Shown here: piece after piece, positions 6,820 through 14,927 of the stretch | Layout of the letters: each line of letters starts with the position of its first letter | Numbering within the stretch: the first letter of the stretch is position 1 | Assembly (NCBI GenBank): GCA_009780825.1 | Contig: WQZH01000022.1 | Span: forward strand, 1 to 33,049 | Source: Desulfobulbus sp. | GTDB taxonomy: Bacteria; Desulfobacterota; Desulfobulbia; Desulfobulbales; Desulfobulbaceae | Reading direction: 5' to 3' | Length of the DNA stretch: 33,049 nt | Position numbers and translations under genes: made by a program | Notes under the pieces: generated by a model | What the model saw: only the letters and a program-made list of their open reading frames with translations | The model's database searches: none | What the model was told of the DNA's origin: nothing

Positions 6820-8553
6820 TCAACTATTCAGGTAGACAGAGAATGTTGTCCCCTGGCCGAGCGCGCTCTCGCAGGTGATGCTGCCGCCATGTTCCTCAAC
6901 GATGGCATAGGTCTTGGCCAACCCCAGCCCCAGGCCGCTTTTCTTGGTGGAAATGAACGGCAGGTGCATGGTGGGCAGCAGGTCTTCTGGAATGCCCGAG
7001 CCTGTATCCGTCACGTCAAGACAGACCCGGTCACCTGCTTCGGGATGATACAGCCGCACAACCAGGCTGCCGCCGTCAGGCATGGCTTCCGCACCATTCA
7101 GCACCAGATTGAGCAGGGCCTGGCGGATCTTGTTCTCCTCGCCCAGAACGCGCACCTCCTGGGTGTTGGGCGTTTCGTTGACAAATGAACAGACAATGTT
7201 TTTTGCGGCGAATTCAGCCGCGCTCAGTTCCAGGACATCCTGCGCCAGCGTATCGAGCCGGAAAAAGGTCGGCGTAAACGGCGCCGGCTTGGCAAAGGAT
7301 AAAAATTCCGCAATGAGGCTGTCAATGCGGCCCACCTCTTCAATCGCCAGGCCCAGCAGTCGGGATTCCTTGCCGTCATCGGGCAGTTTGCCGTGCACCA
7401 GTTCAGCAGACGTCTTGATCACCAGCAGTGGATTGCGAATCTCATGGGCAAAGCCCAGCGCTATTTCACCCAACATGCGGGAGCGTTCATGCCTGGCCGA
7501 TTGCACACTCTCGCGCTGCATGAGTTCCAGTTGTCCGGCCGTGATGTTGAAGCTGTTGGAAAGCTCCGCGACTTCGTCGTTGCCAAGCGGCGTAACCCGG
7601 CCAGAGAAATTGCCGGCGGCGATCTCCCGGACCCCCTTGTTCAACTGTCGCAAGGGCTTGGTCAGCCGCCGGGCCAGCACATAGCCGATACAGCCGGACA
7701 GCAGGATGCCGCCGGCGAAGAAGGACCAGAACAGCGCGAAATAGCCGGAAACGATGCCCTCGCTTGGGAGCAGGTGGGCGGAAATGACGAAAATCGCCAG
7801 GATGGCGCCCTGCTCATTTCGGACCGGGGTCAGCAGAACGTATTGGTCCGGCAGGCTGTTTATCCAGTCCGCACTGAACATGGTATACTCCGTGGCTCCG
7901 GCTTTCAGGGCCGCAAGCGCCTCGACAGGGAGCGCATAGGGGGCGGTGTCGGGCGTTGAGGCATATTCCTGCCGGAATCCCCCGCCATCCGGCAGGAATA
8001 TGCGTAATTCGAGCGGCTCGGCGCTGCCGGACTCCGCAAGCCGGATGCTGAACTGGCTGCCCAGATCCAATATACGCTTGCTGCCGTCCTGTGCCGTTAT
8101 GGTGCGCTGGACCACAATGATCAGTTCCTTCTCCCCGTTTTGCCTGGTTGCCCAGCGAAACGCGCTGCCTGGAAAGAGCGGGGTATCCGCCAGCGATTGC
8201 AGGGAAGGGGTGGCAAACAGAATGCCACCGCTCTGATCTTTCAGCACGATGCAGTCGATATCCACCTTGGCCAGCGCTTCCAGTTCCTCAGGGGTAAAAG
8301 AAACGACGGGTTGCGCAAAACGCGGGGACAGCATCGTATAAGTAGCGGCTATTTCCTCTGCGGTTTCGTCAATGGTGTTAAACAGGTACTGGAAAGCCTC
8401 GTGCAGCCAGCGTCCTATATTCACGTTGGCCGCGTCATGCACCAGCCTGGTGGCCACATGGCTCGCCGCAAGCATCGGCAAAGCGGCCACCAGCATGAAG
8501 GCCAGCATCAGCTTTGCCGCCAAGGATTTCTTGAAATGATGAAAGGGGTTCAT
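6820..8553 (-). CDS. Membrane sensor histidine kinase
   Basis: A 577-residue kinase of the AtoS/ZraS-like type. The first membrane helix is at about 12-32 and the second at about 268-293; they enclose a ~235-residue periplasmic sensor resembling a double Cache/PAS fold (with CIVLKDQSGGILFATPS and later VLLTPVRNEQGAILAIF). A HAMP linker follows (294-345), then the dimerisation domain with phospho-acceptor H370 in GFAHEIRNPL. The ATP-binding domain has the N box NLVLNGAEAM, the G1 box DTGSGIPEDL and the G2 box GLGLGLAKTY. Its stop lies 23 bases before the response-regulator start. The large periplasmic domain implies an extracytoplasmic signal, which I cannot name. Confidence 0.95.
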   Translation of the reverse strand: MNPFHHFKKSLAAKLMLAFMLVAALPMLAASHVATRLVHDAANVNIGRWLHEAFQYLFNTIDETAEEIAATYTMLSPRFAQPVVSFTPEELEALAKVDIDCIVLKDQSGGILFATPSLQSLADTPLFPGSAFRWATRQNGEKELIIVVQRTITAQDGSKRILDLGSQFSIRLAESGSAEPLELRIFLPDGGGFRQEYASTPDTAPYALPVEALAALKAGATEYTMFSADWINSLPDQYVLLTPVRNEQGAILAIFVISAHLLPSEGIVSGYFALFWSFFAGGILLSGCIGYVLARRLTKPLRQLNKGVREIAAGNFSGRVTPLGNDEVAELSNSFNITAGQLELMQRESVQSARHERSRMLGEIALGFAHEIRNPLLVIKTSAELVHGKLPDDGKESRLLGLAIEEVGRIDSLIAEFLSFAKPAPFTPTFFRLDTLAQDVLELSAAEFAAKNIVCSFVNETPNTQEVRVLGEENKIRQALLNLVLNGAEAMPDGGSLVVRLYHPEAGDRVCLDVTDTGSGIPEDLLPTMHLPFISTKKSGLGLGLAKTYAIVEEHGGSITCESALGQGTTFSVYLNS

Positions 8554-8586
8554 GGCGTCTCTCTGTCACAGGGGAATACCATCATT

Positions 8587-8708
8587 TTGTGCAGCAAGCT
8601 ACATTTTTTGTAGCTCTTCGGGTGCGATTTGAAGACCAACCAGTGGGGCAACATGCGGACAGGATGCCGCATTGCTGGCAAGCGAGCGGATTTACCTTGC
8701 TCTGCAAG
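8587..8708. promoter_or_regulatory. Candidate enhancer sites for the NtrC-type activator
   Basis: The region between the divergent operons holds several dyad motifs: TTGTGCAGCAA (8587-8597), the hairpin-like GCTACATTTTTTGTAGC (8598-8614), TTGCTGGCAA (8672-8681) and CTTGCTCTGCAAG (8696-8708). They lie about 40-160 bases upstream of the expected sigma-54 start site; bacterial enhancer-binding proteins usually bind 80-150 bases upstream. Which dyad the regulator uses cannot be told from sequence. The TTG-N4/5-CAA form occurs three times. Confidence 0.4.
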
Positions 8709-8721
8709 AGATGTCCGCCGA

Positions 8722-8737
8722 TGGCACACGTCTTGCT
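8722..8737 (+). promoter_or_regulatory. Sigma-54 (RpoN) -24/-12 promoter
   Basis: TGGCAC, five bases, then TTGCT: an exact match to the RpoN consensus with the invariant GG and GC at the correct spacing. The predicted start of transcription is around 8748, about 25 bases before the first start codon of the operon at 8773. The divergent neighbour encodes a sigma-54 activator of the NtrC family. Confidence 0.85.
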
Positions 8738-8772
8738 TTACCAAACGACAACCTTTATACCAGGCACACCGT

Positions 8773-9501
8773 ATGATTACACGCAAAACAACAGTATTCA
8801 TGGCAGACCAGAGGCCGGAAGACTGGCGCATCCTCTGCGATTTTGACGGCACCATCACCCCCTTTGACGTCACAGACGTGCTCTTGCAGCGGTTCGCCCA
8901 TCCTTCCTGGGAAGATGTAGAGGCGCAGTGGCTGGGCGGTAAGATCACGGCGCGCGAATGCATGGAGCGGCAGGTCCGGTTGCTCGATGTGCCGCTGCAT
9001 CTGCTGGATGCCTTTTTAGATACTATTCCGGTGGTGGATGGCTTTGTGGACTTTGCGCAAGGCTGCGCCTCCCAAGGTGTCAGCCTCACCGTGGTCAGCG
9101 ATGGTCTGGACTACGCCATCAGGCGCATTCTCTCCCGGCATGGCGTGGGCGCTCTGCCGGTTATCGCCAATCGCCTGCGCTGCCTGGGCGCATCCAAATA
9201 CCGGCTGGAGTTTCCTTACAGCATAGCGGGATGCGCCAGTGGCGTGTGCAAGTGCGCCGTGGCCAAGGCCATGGACGGCGAGATCCTGCTGGTCGGCGAC
9301 GGGCATTCCGACTGCTGCGTTGCCGGCGTGTCCGCATTGGTGCTGGCCAGACAAGGCAAGAAACTGCAACGACACTGCGCAACAGAAGGCTATCCCCACC
9401 TGATCTTTACGGATTTTTATGATGTCGCCGCCAGACTGGACGAGATCATGTACCCGCATGCCCCTGCCGCAGCCGCGCTGGCGGAAGTCCGCGCGGCCTG
9501 A
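8773..9501 (+). CDS. MtnX-like HAD-IB phosphatase
   Basis: A 242-residue HAD phosphatase of the phosphoserine-phosphatase (IB) group. Motif I is LCDFDGTITP (nucleophile D23, general acid D25), motif II is VVSDGLDYAI (S109), motif III is the lysine in CASGVCKCAVAK (K160), and motif IV is VGDGHSDCC (D176, D180). The Cys-rich segment before motif III is characteristic of MtnX-type 2-hydroxy-3-keto-5-methylthiopentenyl-phosphate phosphatases. No other methionine-salvage gene is nearby, so it more likely removes phosphate from a pathway intermediate here. I chose ATG 8773, just downstream of the sigma-54 start; ATG 8800 is an alternative. It is the first gene of the operon. Confidence 0.85.
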   Translation: MITRKTTVFMADQRPEDWRILCDFDGTITPFDVTDVLLQRFAHPSWEDVEAQWLGGKITARECMERQVRLLDVPLHLLDAFLDTIPVVDGFVDFAQGCASQGVSLTVVSDGLDYAIRRILSRHGVGALPVIANRLRCLGASKYRLEFPYSIAGCASGVCKCAVAKAMDGEILLVGDGHSDCCVAGVSALVLARQGKKLQRHCATEGYPHLIFTDFYDVAARLDEIMYPHAPAAAALAEVRAA

Positions 9502-9552
9502 TGCAGCCAGCTCTTCTGCACACATTGACAAGCTATCAACCTGGAGGAAAGC

Positions 9553-10944
9553 GTGAAACAACCCGTAGTTGACGAACAAGCCCTGCTCCGTGATGAAGCC
9601 CGGTACTGCTCGCACGGAGACACCGTACACTATCTGGAACCGCCCAAGTTGTTCACCAGCTGTGGCGGTTCTTTTTTATATGATGTCCATGATACGCCCT
9701 ATCTGGACCTGCAGATGTGGTATTCGGCCGTGAACTTCGGCTATGCCAACGAACGCTTGAACAATGCCTTAAAGCGCCAGATCGATACCTTGCCGCAGGT
9801 TGCCTCGCAATATCTGCACAAGGAAAAGGTGGAATTGGCTGCCATGCTGTGTACGGCCATGAAAACAATCTGGGATGAGGACGGCCGGGTGCATTTCAAT
9901 GTGGGCGGTTCCCAGGCCGTTGAAGATTCCCTGAAACTGGTGCGCAACGCCTGCAAGGGCAAGAGCCTGATGCTGGCCTTTGAGGGCGGCTACCACGGTC
10001 GTACCCTGGGCGCTTCGTCCATCACCTCTTCCTACCGCTACCGCAGACGGTACGGGCATTTTGGCGACCGGGGCCTGTTTGTTCCTTTCCCCTACTGTTT
10101 CCGCTGCCCGTACAAAAAACGTCGTGATGACTGCGAGTTGTACTGCTTAAGCCAGTTTGAGCGGTTGTTTGAAACAGAATATTACGGTCTGTGGGATGCC
10201 AAGGCTCCCGGCGGCGGCGAAGCCGAATACGCCGCCTTTTATATCGAATGCATCCAAGGCACGGGCGGCTACGTGGTGCCCCCCAAGGACTACTACCCTC
10301 AGTTCAAACGGATTCTGGAGGAACGCAATATCCTGCTGGTGGACGACGAGATTCAGATGGGTTTTTATCGTACCGGCAAGCTCTGGGGGCTGGAGAATTT
10401 CGGGATCAAGCCGGACGTGGTGATCTTCGGCAAGGCCATGACCAACGGACTCAATCCCCTGGCCGGCATCTGGGCGCGCGAGGCGCTCATCAATCCCCAG
10501 GTTTTCCCCTGCGGCTCCACGCATTCCACCTTTGCCAGCAATCCGCTGGGCACGGCCGTGGCGCTGGAAACCATGCGGATGCTGGCCGAAGTCGATTATG
10601 AACAAAGCGTCAACGAACTTGGGGCCTATTTCCTCAGTGGTCTGCGGGAACTCAAGTCCCGCTATCCCATCATCGGCGATGTGGATGGACTGGGTCTGGC
10701 CCTGCGCGCGGAGATCTGCGCCGCCGACGGCTTCACCCCCGACAAGGCCATGCTGGACCGCATCGTGGACGAGGGCATCAAGGGTGACATCGAAGTTGAC
10801 GGCACACGATACGGCTTGGTGCTGGACGTGGGCGGCTATTACAAGAACGTCATCACCTTCGCTCCGTCCCTGCATATCACGCGCGGGGAGATCGATCTGG
10901 CCATGCGTCTGCTCGACGAACTCCTGCGCCGGGTCATGCGGTAG
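9553..10944 (+). CDS. Class III pyridoxal-phosphate aminotransferase
   Basis: A 463-residue enzyme of normal length for the GabT/acetylornithine/omega-aminotransferase group, beginning with GTG 9553 behind GGAGGAAAG. Cofactor residues are visible: GGSQAVEDSLKLVR (phosphate site, ~118-131), FEGGYHGRTLG (~143-153), D265 in VDDEIQMGFYRTG and the Schiff-base lysine K294 in IFGKAMTNGLNP. Residues 178-198 form a Cys-rich insertion (C-x2-C, then two further Cys) that occurs in some members. These enzymes move an amino group to or from a terminal carbon, with 2-oxoglutarate, pyruvate or glutamate as partner. The substrate here is unknown; the gene follows the phosphatase by 51 bases. Confidence 0.93.
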   Translation: MKQPVVDEQALLRDEARYCSHGDTVHYLEPPKLFTSCGGSFLYDVHDTPYLDLQMWYSAVNFGYANERLNNALKRQIDTLPQVASQYLHKEKVELAAMLCTAMKTIWDEDGRVHFNVGGSQAVEDSLKLVRNACKGKSLMLAFEGGYHGRTLGASSITSSYRYRRRYGHFGDRGLFVPFPYCFRCPYKKRRDDCELYCLSQFERLFETEYYGLWDAKAPGGGEAEYAAFYIECIQGTGGYVVPPKDYYPQFKRILEERNILLVDDEIQMGFYRTGKLWGLENFGIKPDVVIFGKAMTNGLNPLAGIWAREALINPQVFPCGSTHSTFASNPLGTAVALETMRMLAEVDYEQSVNELGAYFLSGLRELKSRYPIIGDVDGLGLALRAEICAADGFTPDKAMLDRIVDEGIKGDIEVDGTRYGLVLDVGGYYKNVITFAPSLHITRGEIDLAMRLLDELLRRVMR

Positions 10945-10960
10945 CAGTCTGGAGAAAGCG

Positions 10961-11878
10961 ATGCGGCATATCAAGGAGAACGGCCACTTCTTCCCCGGCA
11001 GCCGGACCGGCGTCCTGCTGGTGCATGGGCTGACCGGCACGCCCACGGAAATGCTCAGTGTGGCCAAGCGCCTGAACAAATACGGTTTTACCGTATTCTG
11101 CCCCGTACTGGCCGGACACTGCGGCACGGAAGAAGACCTCCTGGCCACCCGCTGGCATGATTGGGCGGCCAGCGCGGAGCAGGCGCTTTTGCGGTTGCGG
11201 GAGCATGTGGACGTGACCTTTGTGGGGGGACTGTCCGCCGGGGCCGTGCTCAGCCTGTACCTGGCGGATCATTACCCCTTGCTGGTGCGCGGCATGGCCC
11301 TGTATTCGACCACCCTGACCTGGGATGGGTGGAGCATTCCCAAGCTCAGTTTCCTGCTGCCCCTGGTTTTGCGCCTGCCGTACATCGGCAAGCGCTACCA
11401 TTTTGTGGAAGCCTTTCCCTATGGCATCAAGAATGAACATCTGCGTCGGCGCATCGTGGCCAAGATGCAGAGCGGCGATACCGCCACCGCCGGACACACC
11501 CATACGCCGGGCGTCATTATCCGTGAACTCTGGCGTATGGTGGACGCGGTGAAAGCGAAGTTCCCCTCCATCCGGACGCCTGCCTTGATCGTGCACGCCG
11601 ACAACGACGATATCGCCGGGCTGCGCAAAAACGCCCTGTACATGCAAAACCGTTTGGCTGGGCCCACGGAACTGCTCAGGCTGTACGACAGCTACCACAT
11701 GGTCACGGTGGACCAGGAACGGCACCTGGTGGCCGACGCCACGGCCCGTTTTTTCCAAGGCCGTCTGGAAGCGGAGGAATGCGCGGATTTGGCCGCCGCC
11801 GCCAAGGAATCTGTTCCCGGGCCGCCCAAAGATGCGAGCCGCCGGGATGCAGGGCAGACGATTGTGGAGCCGGCATGA
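10961..11878 (+). CDS. Alpha/beta-fold hydrolase (carboxylesterase/monoacylglycerol-lipase type)
   Basis: A 305-residue protein starting at ATG 10961 behind GGAGAAAG. It has the oxyanion segment LVHGLTGTP (20-28), the nucleophile elbow GLSAG (S92), the acid in IVHADNDD and the histidine in YDSYHMVTVD, all in the right order. It resembles Est30-type carboxylesterases and monoacylglycerol lipases. The last ~35 residues (Ala/Glu/Pro-rich) are an extension outside the fold. Its stop overlaps the start of the first half-transporter gene (ATGA). It may hydrolyse or transfer an ester or thioester in the pathway; the substrate is unknown. Confidence 0.88.
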   Translation: MRHIKENGHFFPGSRTGVLLVHGLTGTPTEMLSVAKRLNKYGFTVFCPVLAGHCGTEEDLLATRWHDWAASAEQALLRLREHVDVTFVGGLSAGAVLSLYLADHYPLLVRGMALYSTTLTWDGWSIPKLSFLLPLVLRLPYIGKRYHFVEAFPYGIKNEHLRRRIVAKMQSGDTATAGHTHTPGVIIRELWRMVDAVKAKFPSIRTPALIVHADNDDIAGLRKNALYMQNRLAGPTELLRLYDSYHMVTVDQERHLVADATARFFQGRLEAEECADLAAAAKESVPGPPKDASRRDAGQTIVEPA

Positions 11879-12234
11879 CAGCGCTGGCTGTCTTCCTCTG
11901 GCTGTTGAACATGTCCATGGACACCTTCGGGCACCTGGCCTTCAAGGCCGCGGCCGCTCACGGCCTTGACCTGGACGCCTTCAGCCACTGGAAGCACATG
12001 GCCCGCCGCCCCTGGCTGTGGGCCGGAATTATCTGCTACATCGGCGAATTCTTTGTCTGGGCGGCCTTTTTGTCACAGGTGCCCCTGGCTGCCGGAGTCA
12101 TGCTCGGCTCGATCAACATCGTGGTTTTGATGATCGCCGGACGGTTGATGTTCAAGGAGCGCCTTACGCCTTGGCGCATGGCAGGCATGCTGCTGATCAC
12201 CACCGGCGTCATTCTGGTGGGGCTTGGGGTATGA
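11875..12234 (+). CDS. Four-helix DMT/SMR-type half-transporter, subunit 1 (ArnE/ArnF-like)
   Basis: A 119-residue membrane protein with four hydrophobic helices (about 3-27, 45-66, 70-92 and 98-118). This is the length and layout of EmrE-type small transporters and of ArnE/ArnF, which together flip undecaprenyl-phosphate-aminoarabinose. A conserved acidic residue and T-x4-F-K motif lie in helix 1 (MDTFGHLAFK), matched in the next gene by SDTLAQICFK. The start overlaps the preceding stop and its own stop overlaps the next start (ATGA both times), so the pair is almost certainly made together, probably as a heterodimer. Next to an ArnB-like aminotransferase, lipid-linked or small-molecule export is the best guess. 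Confidence 0.82.
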   Translation: MTALAVFLWLLNMSMDTFGHLAFKAAAAHGLDLDAFSHWKHMARRPWLWAGIICYIGEFFVWAAFLSQVPLAAGVMLGSINIVVLMIAGRLMFKERLTPWRMAGMLLITTGVILVGLGV

Positions 12235-12647
12235 AGCGATTTTATCTGATCGGCTTCTTGTGCCTGATGGCCTCGGACACCCTGGCGCAGATCTGTTTCA
12301 AATTCGCCGGCACGGCCGCTGAGCCGCTGGCCTTCGACGTGGATTGGGTGCTGCGGATTATGGCAAGTCCCTGGTCGTATGGCGCGCTGGTCGGATATTG
12401 CTGCTCTTTCGTCTCCTGGATGACCCTGCTGCGCTACGCGCCCATCGGCCCCGCTTTTGCCGCCTCGCACCTGGAATTGGTCACCGTGACCATTTTCTCC
12501 ATCTGGCTCTTCCACGAGCCGCTCTCCCTCTCCAAGGTGGCGGGCGGCCTGTTGATTGTGCTCGGAGTGCTCTGCCTGGCCAAGGGTGAAAGCGTTGCCG
12601 GAGAAGAACATGGACAGGATGCCGCCCAAGGCGCGAATGGGGCGTGA
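12231..12647 (+). CDS. Four-helix DMT/SMR-type half-transporter, subunit 2 (ArnE/ArnF-like)
   Basis: A 138-residue protein, again with four membrane helices (about 5-24, 45-66, 69-90 and 96-116) and a hydrophilic tail of ~22 residues rich in Gly/Ala/Glu. It shares the helix-1 motif of its partner, with the acidic residue and T-x4-F-K (SDTLAQICFK). ArnF (~128) is likewise longer than ArnE (~111). Its last 38 bases overlap the beginning of the next gene, whose ribosome-binding site lies inside it. Function as a dual-topology or heterodimeric flippase or exporter is inference from size, pairing and context. Confidence 0.82.
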   Translation: MKRFYLIGFLCLMASDTLAQICFKFAGTAAEPLAFDVDWVLRIMASPWSYGALVGYCCSFVSWMTLLRYAPIGPAFAASHLELVTVTIFSIWLFHEPLSLSKVAGGLLIVLGVLCLAKGESVAGEEHGQDAAQGANGA

Positions 12648-13854
12648 ACTGCCGCCCACGGCAGGATTGCCCCTGACCTGGGGGGATTATGTGCGCCAAC
12701 CCGGACAGTCCTTTGCCGGAGGCCTGGGGCAATGGCCCGGTCTGTCGGACCCGCTTGTCACCTGCTCTGGAACCGCCGCTCTGGTGGTCGTCCTGAAAAC
12801 CCTGCGCCAACGCCGTCCAGATAGAAATGCCGTCATTATTCCCGCCTACAACTGCCCTCTGCTGCCCCTGGCCACGCGCCTGGTGCCCGGCCTGCGCGCC
12901 ATTGTCTGCGACACCGTTTGCAGTGGCATCGATCTTGACCCGCAACAGTTAGACAGCCTGTGCGATGCGCGCACCTTGGCCGTCATCCCCACCCATCTCG
13001 GCGGCCGCGTGGCAGATGTCCAAGCGGCCAGGGCTGTGGCCGCGCGGTGTGGCGCGTTTGTCATCGAAGACGCGGCCCAGGCCCTGGGGGCCTTTGCGGA
13101 AGACAGGCAGAGTGTCGGCCTGGGGGGCGATGCCGGCTTTTTCAGCCTGGCGGCCGGCAAGGGCCTGACCACCTACGAAGGCGGCATCCTGGTCAGCCGC
13201 GATGCTCAGTTGCGGGCGGAGCTGGCGGCGGTGGCCCGGGAGACGCTGCGGCCCCATCTGGGCTGGACCTTGCGCCGCAACCTGGAACTGTTGGGGTATG
13301 GATTGTTCTACACCCCCTCCGGTCTTCGGCTGGCCTACGGCCATAACCTGCGCAAAAAGCTGGCCGCAGGCGACGAGGCCGCGGCGGTCGGCGATGTCTT
13401 CACCTTGGCGGACATGCCCCTGCACAGCCTGGATGCGTTGCGCCTGCGCGTGGCGGCCAACGGGCTGGCGCGCCTGCCCGCCCACCTGGAAGAGGGAAGG
13501 AGGCTGGCCGGGCACCGGCGCGGGCAACTGGCCGCGCTGCCCGGCGTTGCGGTCATTGGCGATCGTCTGGGAACAGAGGGAATCTGGCCTTTTTTCATGG
13601 TGCTCATGCCCGGAAAAGAGCAGCGGGACCGTGCCCTGCACGCCCTCTGGCGCACCGGCAACGGCGTGTCCAAGCTGTTTGTCCACGCCCTGCCGGATTA
13701 TGCCTTTCTCGCCCCGATCCTCGCGGGGCACGATCTGCCGGATTGCCCCAACGCGCGGGATCTGGCGGACAGGATGCTCACCGTCTCCAACACCCCTTGG
13801 CTGGATGAGGCGACCTTCACCTTGATCATGCACACATTGAGGAGCAGCCTGTGA
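12610..13854 (+). CDS. DegT/DnrJ/EryC1/StrS-family aminotransferase (ArnB-like)
   Basis: A 414-residue PLP enzyme starting at ATG 12610 behind GGAGAAG. Family features in order: TCSGTAALVV (51-60, cofactor phosphate site), IIPAYNCPLL (76-85), VIPTHLGGRVAD (125-136), IEDAAQALGA (152-161, ring-nitrogen aspartate D154) and the Schiff-base lysine K184 in FSLAAGKGLTTYEGG. Such enzymes aminate keto-sugars (ArnB, DegT, StrS) or act on other ketones. The glycine-rich lysine motif reads AAGKG rather than the usual SF(H/N)xxK, so the substrate pocket may be unusual. Next to ArnEF-like half-transporters, an aminated carrier-linked product is plausible. Confidence 0.88.
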   Translation: MDRMPPKARMGRELPPTAGLPLTWGDYVRQPGQSFAGGLGQWPGLSDPLVTCSGTAALVVVLKTLRQRRPDRNAVIIPAYNCPLLPLATRLVPGLRAIVCDTVCSGIDLDPQQLDSLCDARTLAVIPTHLGGRVADVQAARAVAARCGAFVIEDAAQALGAFAEDRQSVGLGGDAGFFSLAAGKGLTTYEGGILVSRDAQLRAELAAVARETLRPHLGWTLRRNLELLGYGLFYTPSGLRLAYGHNLRKKLAAGDEAAAVGDVFTLADMPLHSLDALRLRVAANGLARLPAHLEEGRRLAGHRRGQLAALPGVAVIGDRLGTEGIWPFFMVLMPGKEQRDRALHALWRTGNGVSKLFVHALPDYAFLAPILAGHDLPDCPNARDLADRMLTVSNTPWLDEATFTLIMHTLRSSL

Positions 13855-14927
13855 GCCCGGATGCGCCTGCTGCCTGCCGCAACCTGCTGGAACCTCCAGC
13901 CTTTGCCGGACTGTTTGTCCGGTATCCGCCGCAGGATTTTGCCTGCCGCATCGACAGCCTGGGCGTACCGGTCTTCTCCACCTCCTTCGATCTGCTGACC
14001 ACCTTGGAGCCCCGCGTCCGCCGCTGCCTGATCAGGATTCCTTTGTTCAGCGCCTGGTCCAAGCTGCTGCGGCTGCGCACCTGCTGCGCCGGGACCACCC
14101 TCACCGAATACGCGCCGCTGCCGCAGAACCTTTCGCCCACGGCCGTTATCGACAACCTGCTGGCGGAGCACGCCGGCAGCCATACCCTGACCGCCCTGAA
14201 GGATCTGCCTGATTGCTCGCCTCTGTTGCCGGAAGAAGACAACGGTTTTGCCGATGCCCTGGCCGCCCTGGCGGCAGACAGGGGATTCATTCAGGTGGAA
14301 GGCCAGGCCCTGGCCTATGTGCCCATTGATTTTGCGGACAGCGGCGAATACCTGGGCAGGCTCTCCCCGGTTCGCAGAAAGGATGTGCGCCGCAAGCTGA
14401 AAAAGCGGTTTGTGCTGGAGGTGGAACGAGTGCGCCTTGGGGATGCGCGTTTTGCCGATCCCATCTTTCTGGACGAGCTGTACGCCATGTACCTGGCGGT
14501 TTTTACGCAAAGCGAAACCCAGTTCGACCTGCTCAGCCGGGAATTCTTCGCCGCCCTGCTGCAACACCGCGAGATCGAGGGCGTGGTCTTCCTGTATCGG
14601 CATGGAGAACGGCTTGCCGGGTACAATATATGCCTGATCCAGAACAACATGTTGATTGACAAGTACGTGGGCTTCACCTATCCGCTGGCGCGGGAAATGA
14701 ACCTGTATTGCATCAGTTGGGTGGAGAACCTGGAGTTCGCCCTGGAGCACGGGCTGCATACATACATAGCGGGCTGGACCGATCCGCTGGTCAAGGCGAG
14801 CCTGGGGGCGTCGTTCACCTTTACCCGCCACCTGGTATGGGTGCATAATCCCCTGCTGCGGCGCATTCTCCGCCCCCTGCGGCGGTTTTTCGAGTCCGAC
14901 GGTCAGATGGTGCGGGGTGCGGCATGA
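13851..14927 (+). CDS. GNAT/FemAB-like acyl- or aminoacyl-transferase
   Basis: A 358-residue protein starting with GTG 13851, which overlaps the preceding TGA. The C-terminal half (about 160-330) looks like the duplicated GNAT fold of the PF13480/FemAB-like group: a basic S-x-x-RRKDVRRKLKKR segment, then LYAMYLAVFTQSETQF, EGVVFLYRHGERLAGYNICL and a final strand with IAGWTDPLVKASLGA. Known relatives transfer acyl or aminoacyl groups onto amines in cell-wall, exopolysaccharide or lipid biosynthesis. The N-terminal ~150 residues are less clear. It would fit a step that acylates an amine made by one of the aminotransferases. Its stop overlaps the next start (ATGA). Confidence 0.75.
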   Translation: MSPDAPAACRNLLEPPAFAGLFVRYPPQDFACRIDSLGVPVFSTSFDLLTTLEPRVRRCLIRIPLFSAWSKLLRLRTCCAGTTLTEYAPLPQNLSPTAVIDNLLAEHAGSHTLTALKDLPDCSPLLPEEDNGFADALAALAADRGFIQVEGQALAYVPIDFADSGEYLGRLSPVRRKDVRRKLKKRFVLEVERVRLGDARFADPIFLDELYAMYLAVFTQSETQFDLLSREFFAALLQHREIEGVVFLYRHGERLAGYNICLIQNNMLIDKYVGFTYPLAREMNLYCISWVENLEFALEHGLHTYIAGWTDPLVKASLGASFTFTRHLVWVHNPLLRRILRPLRRFFESDGQMVRGAA

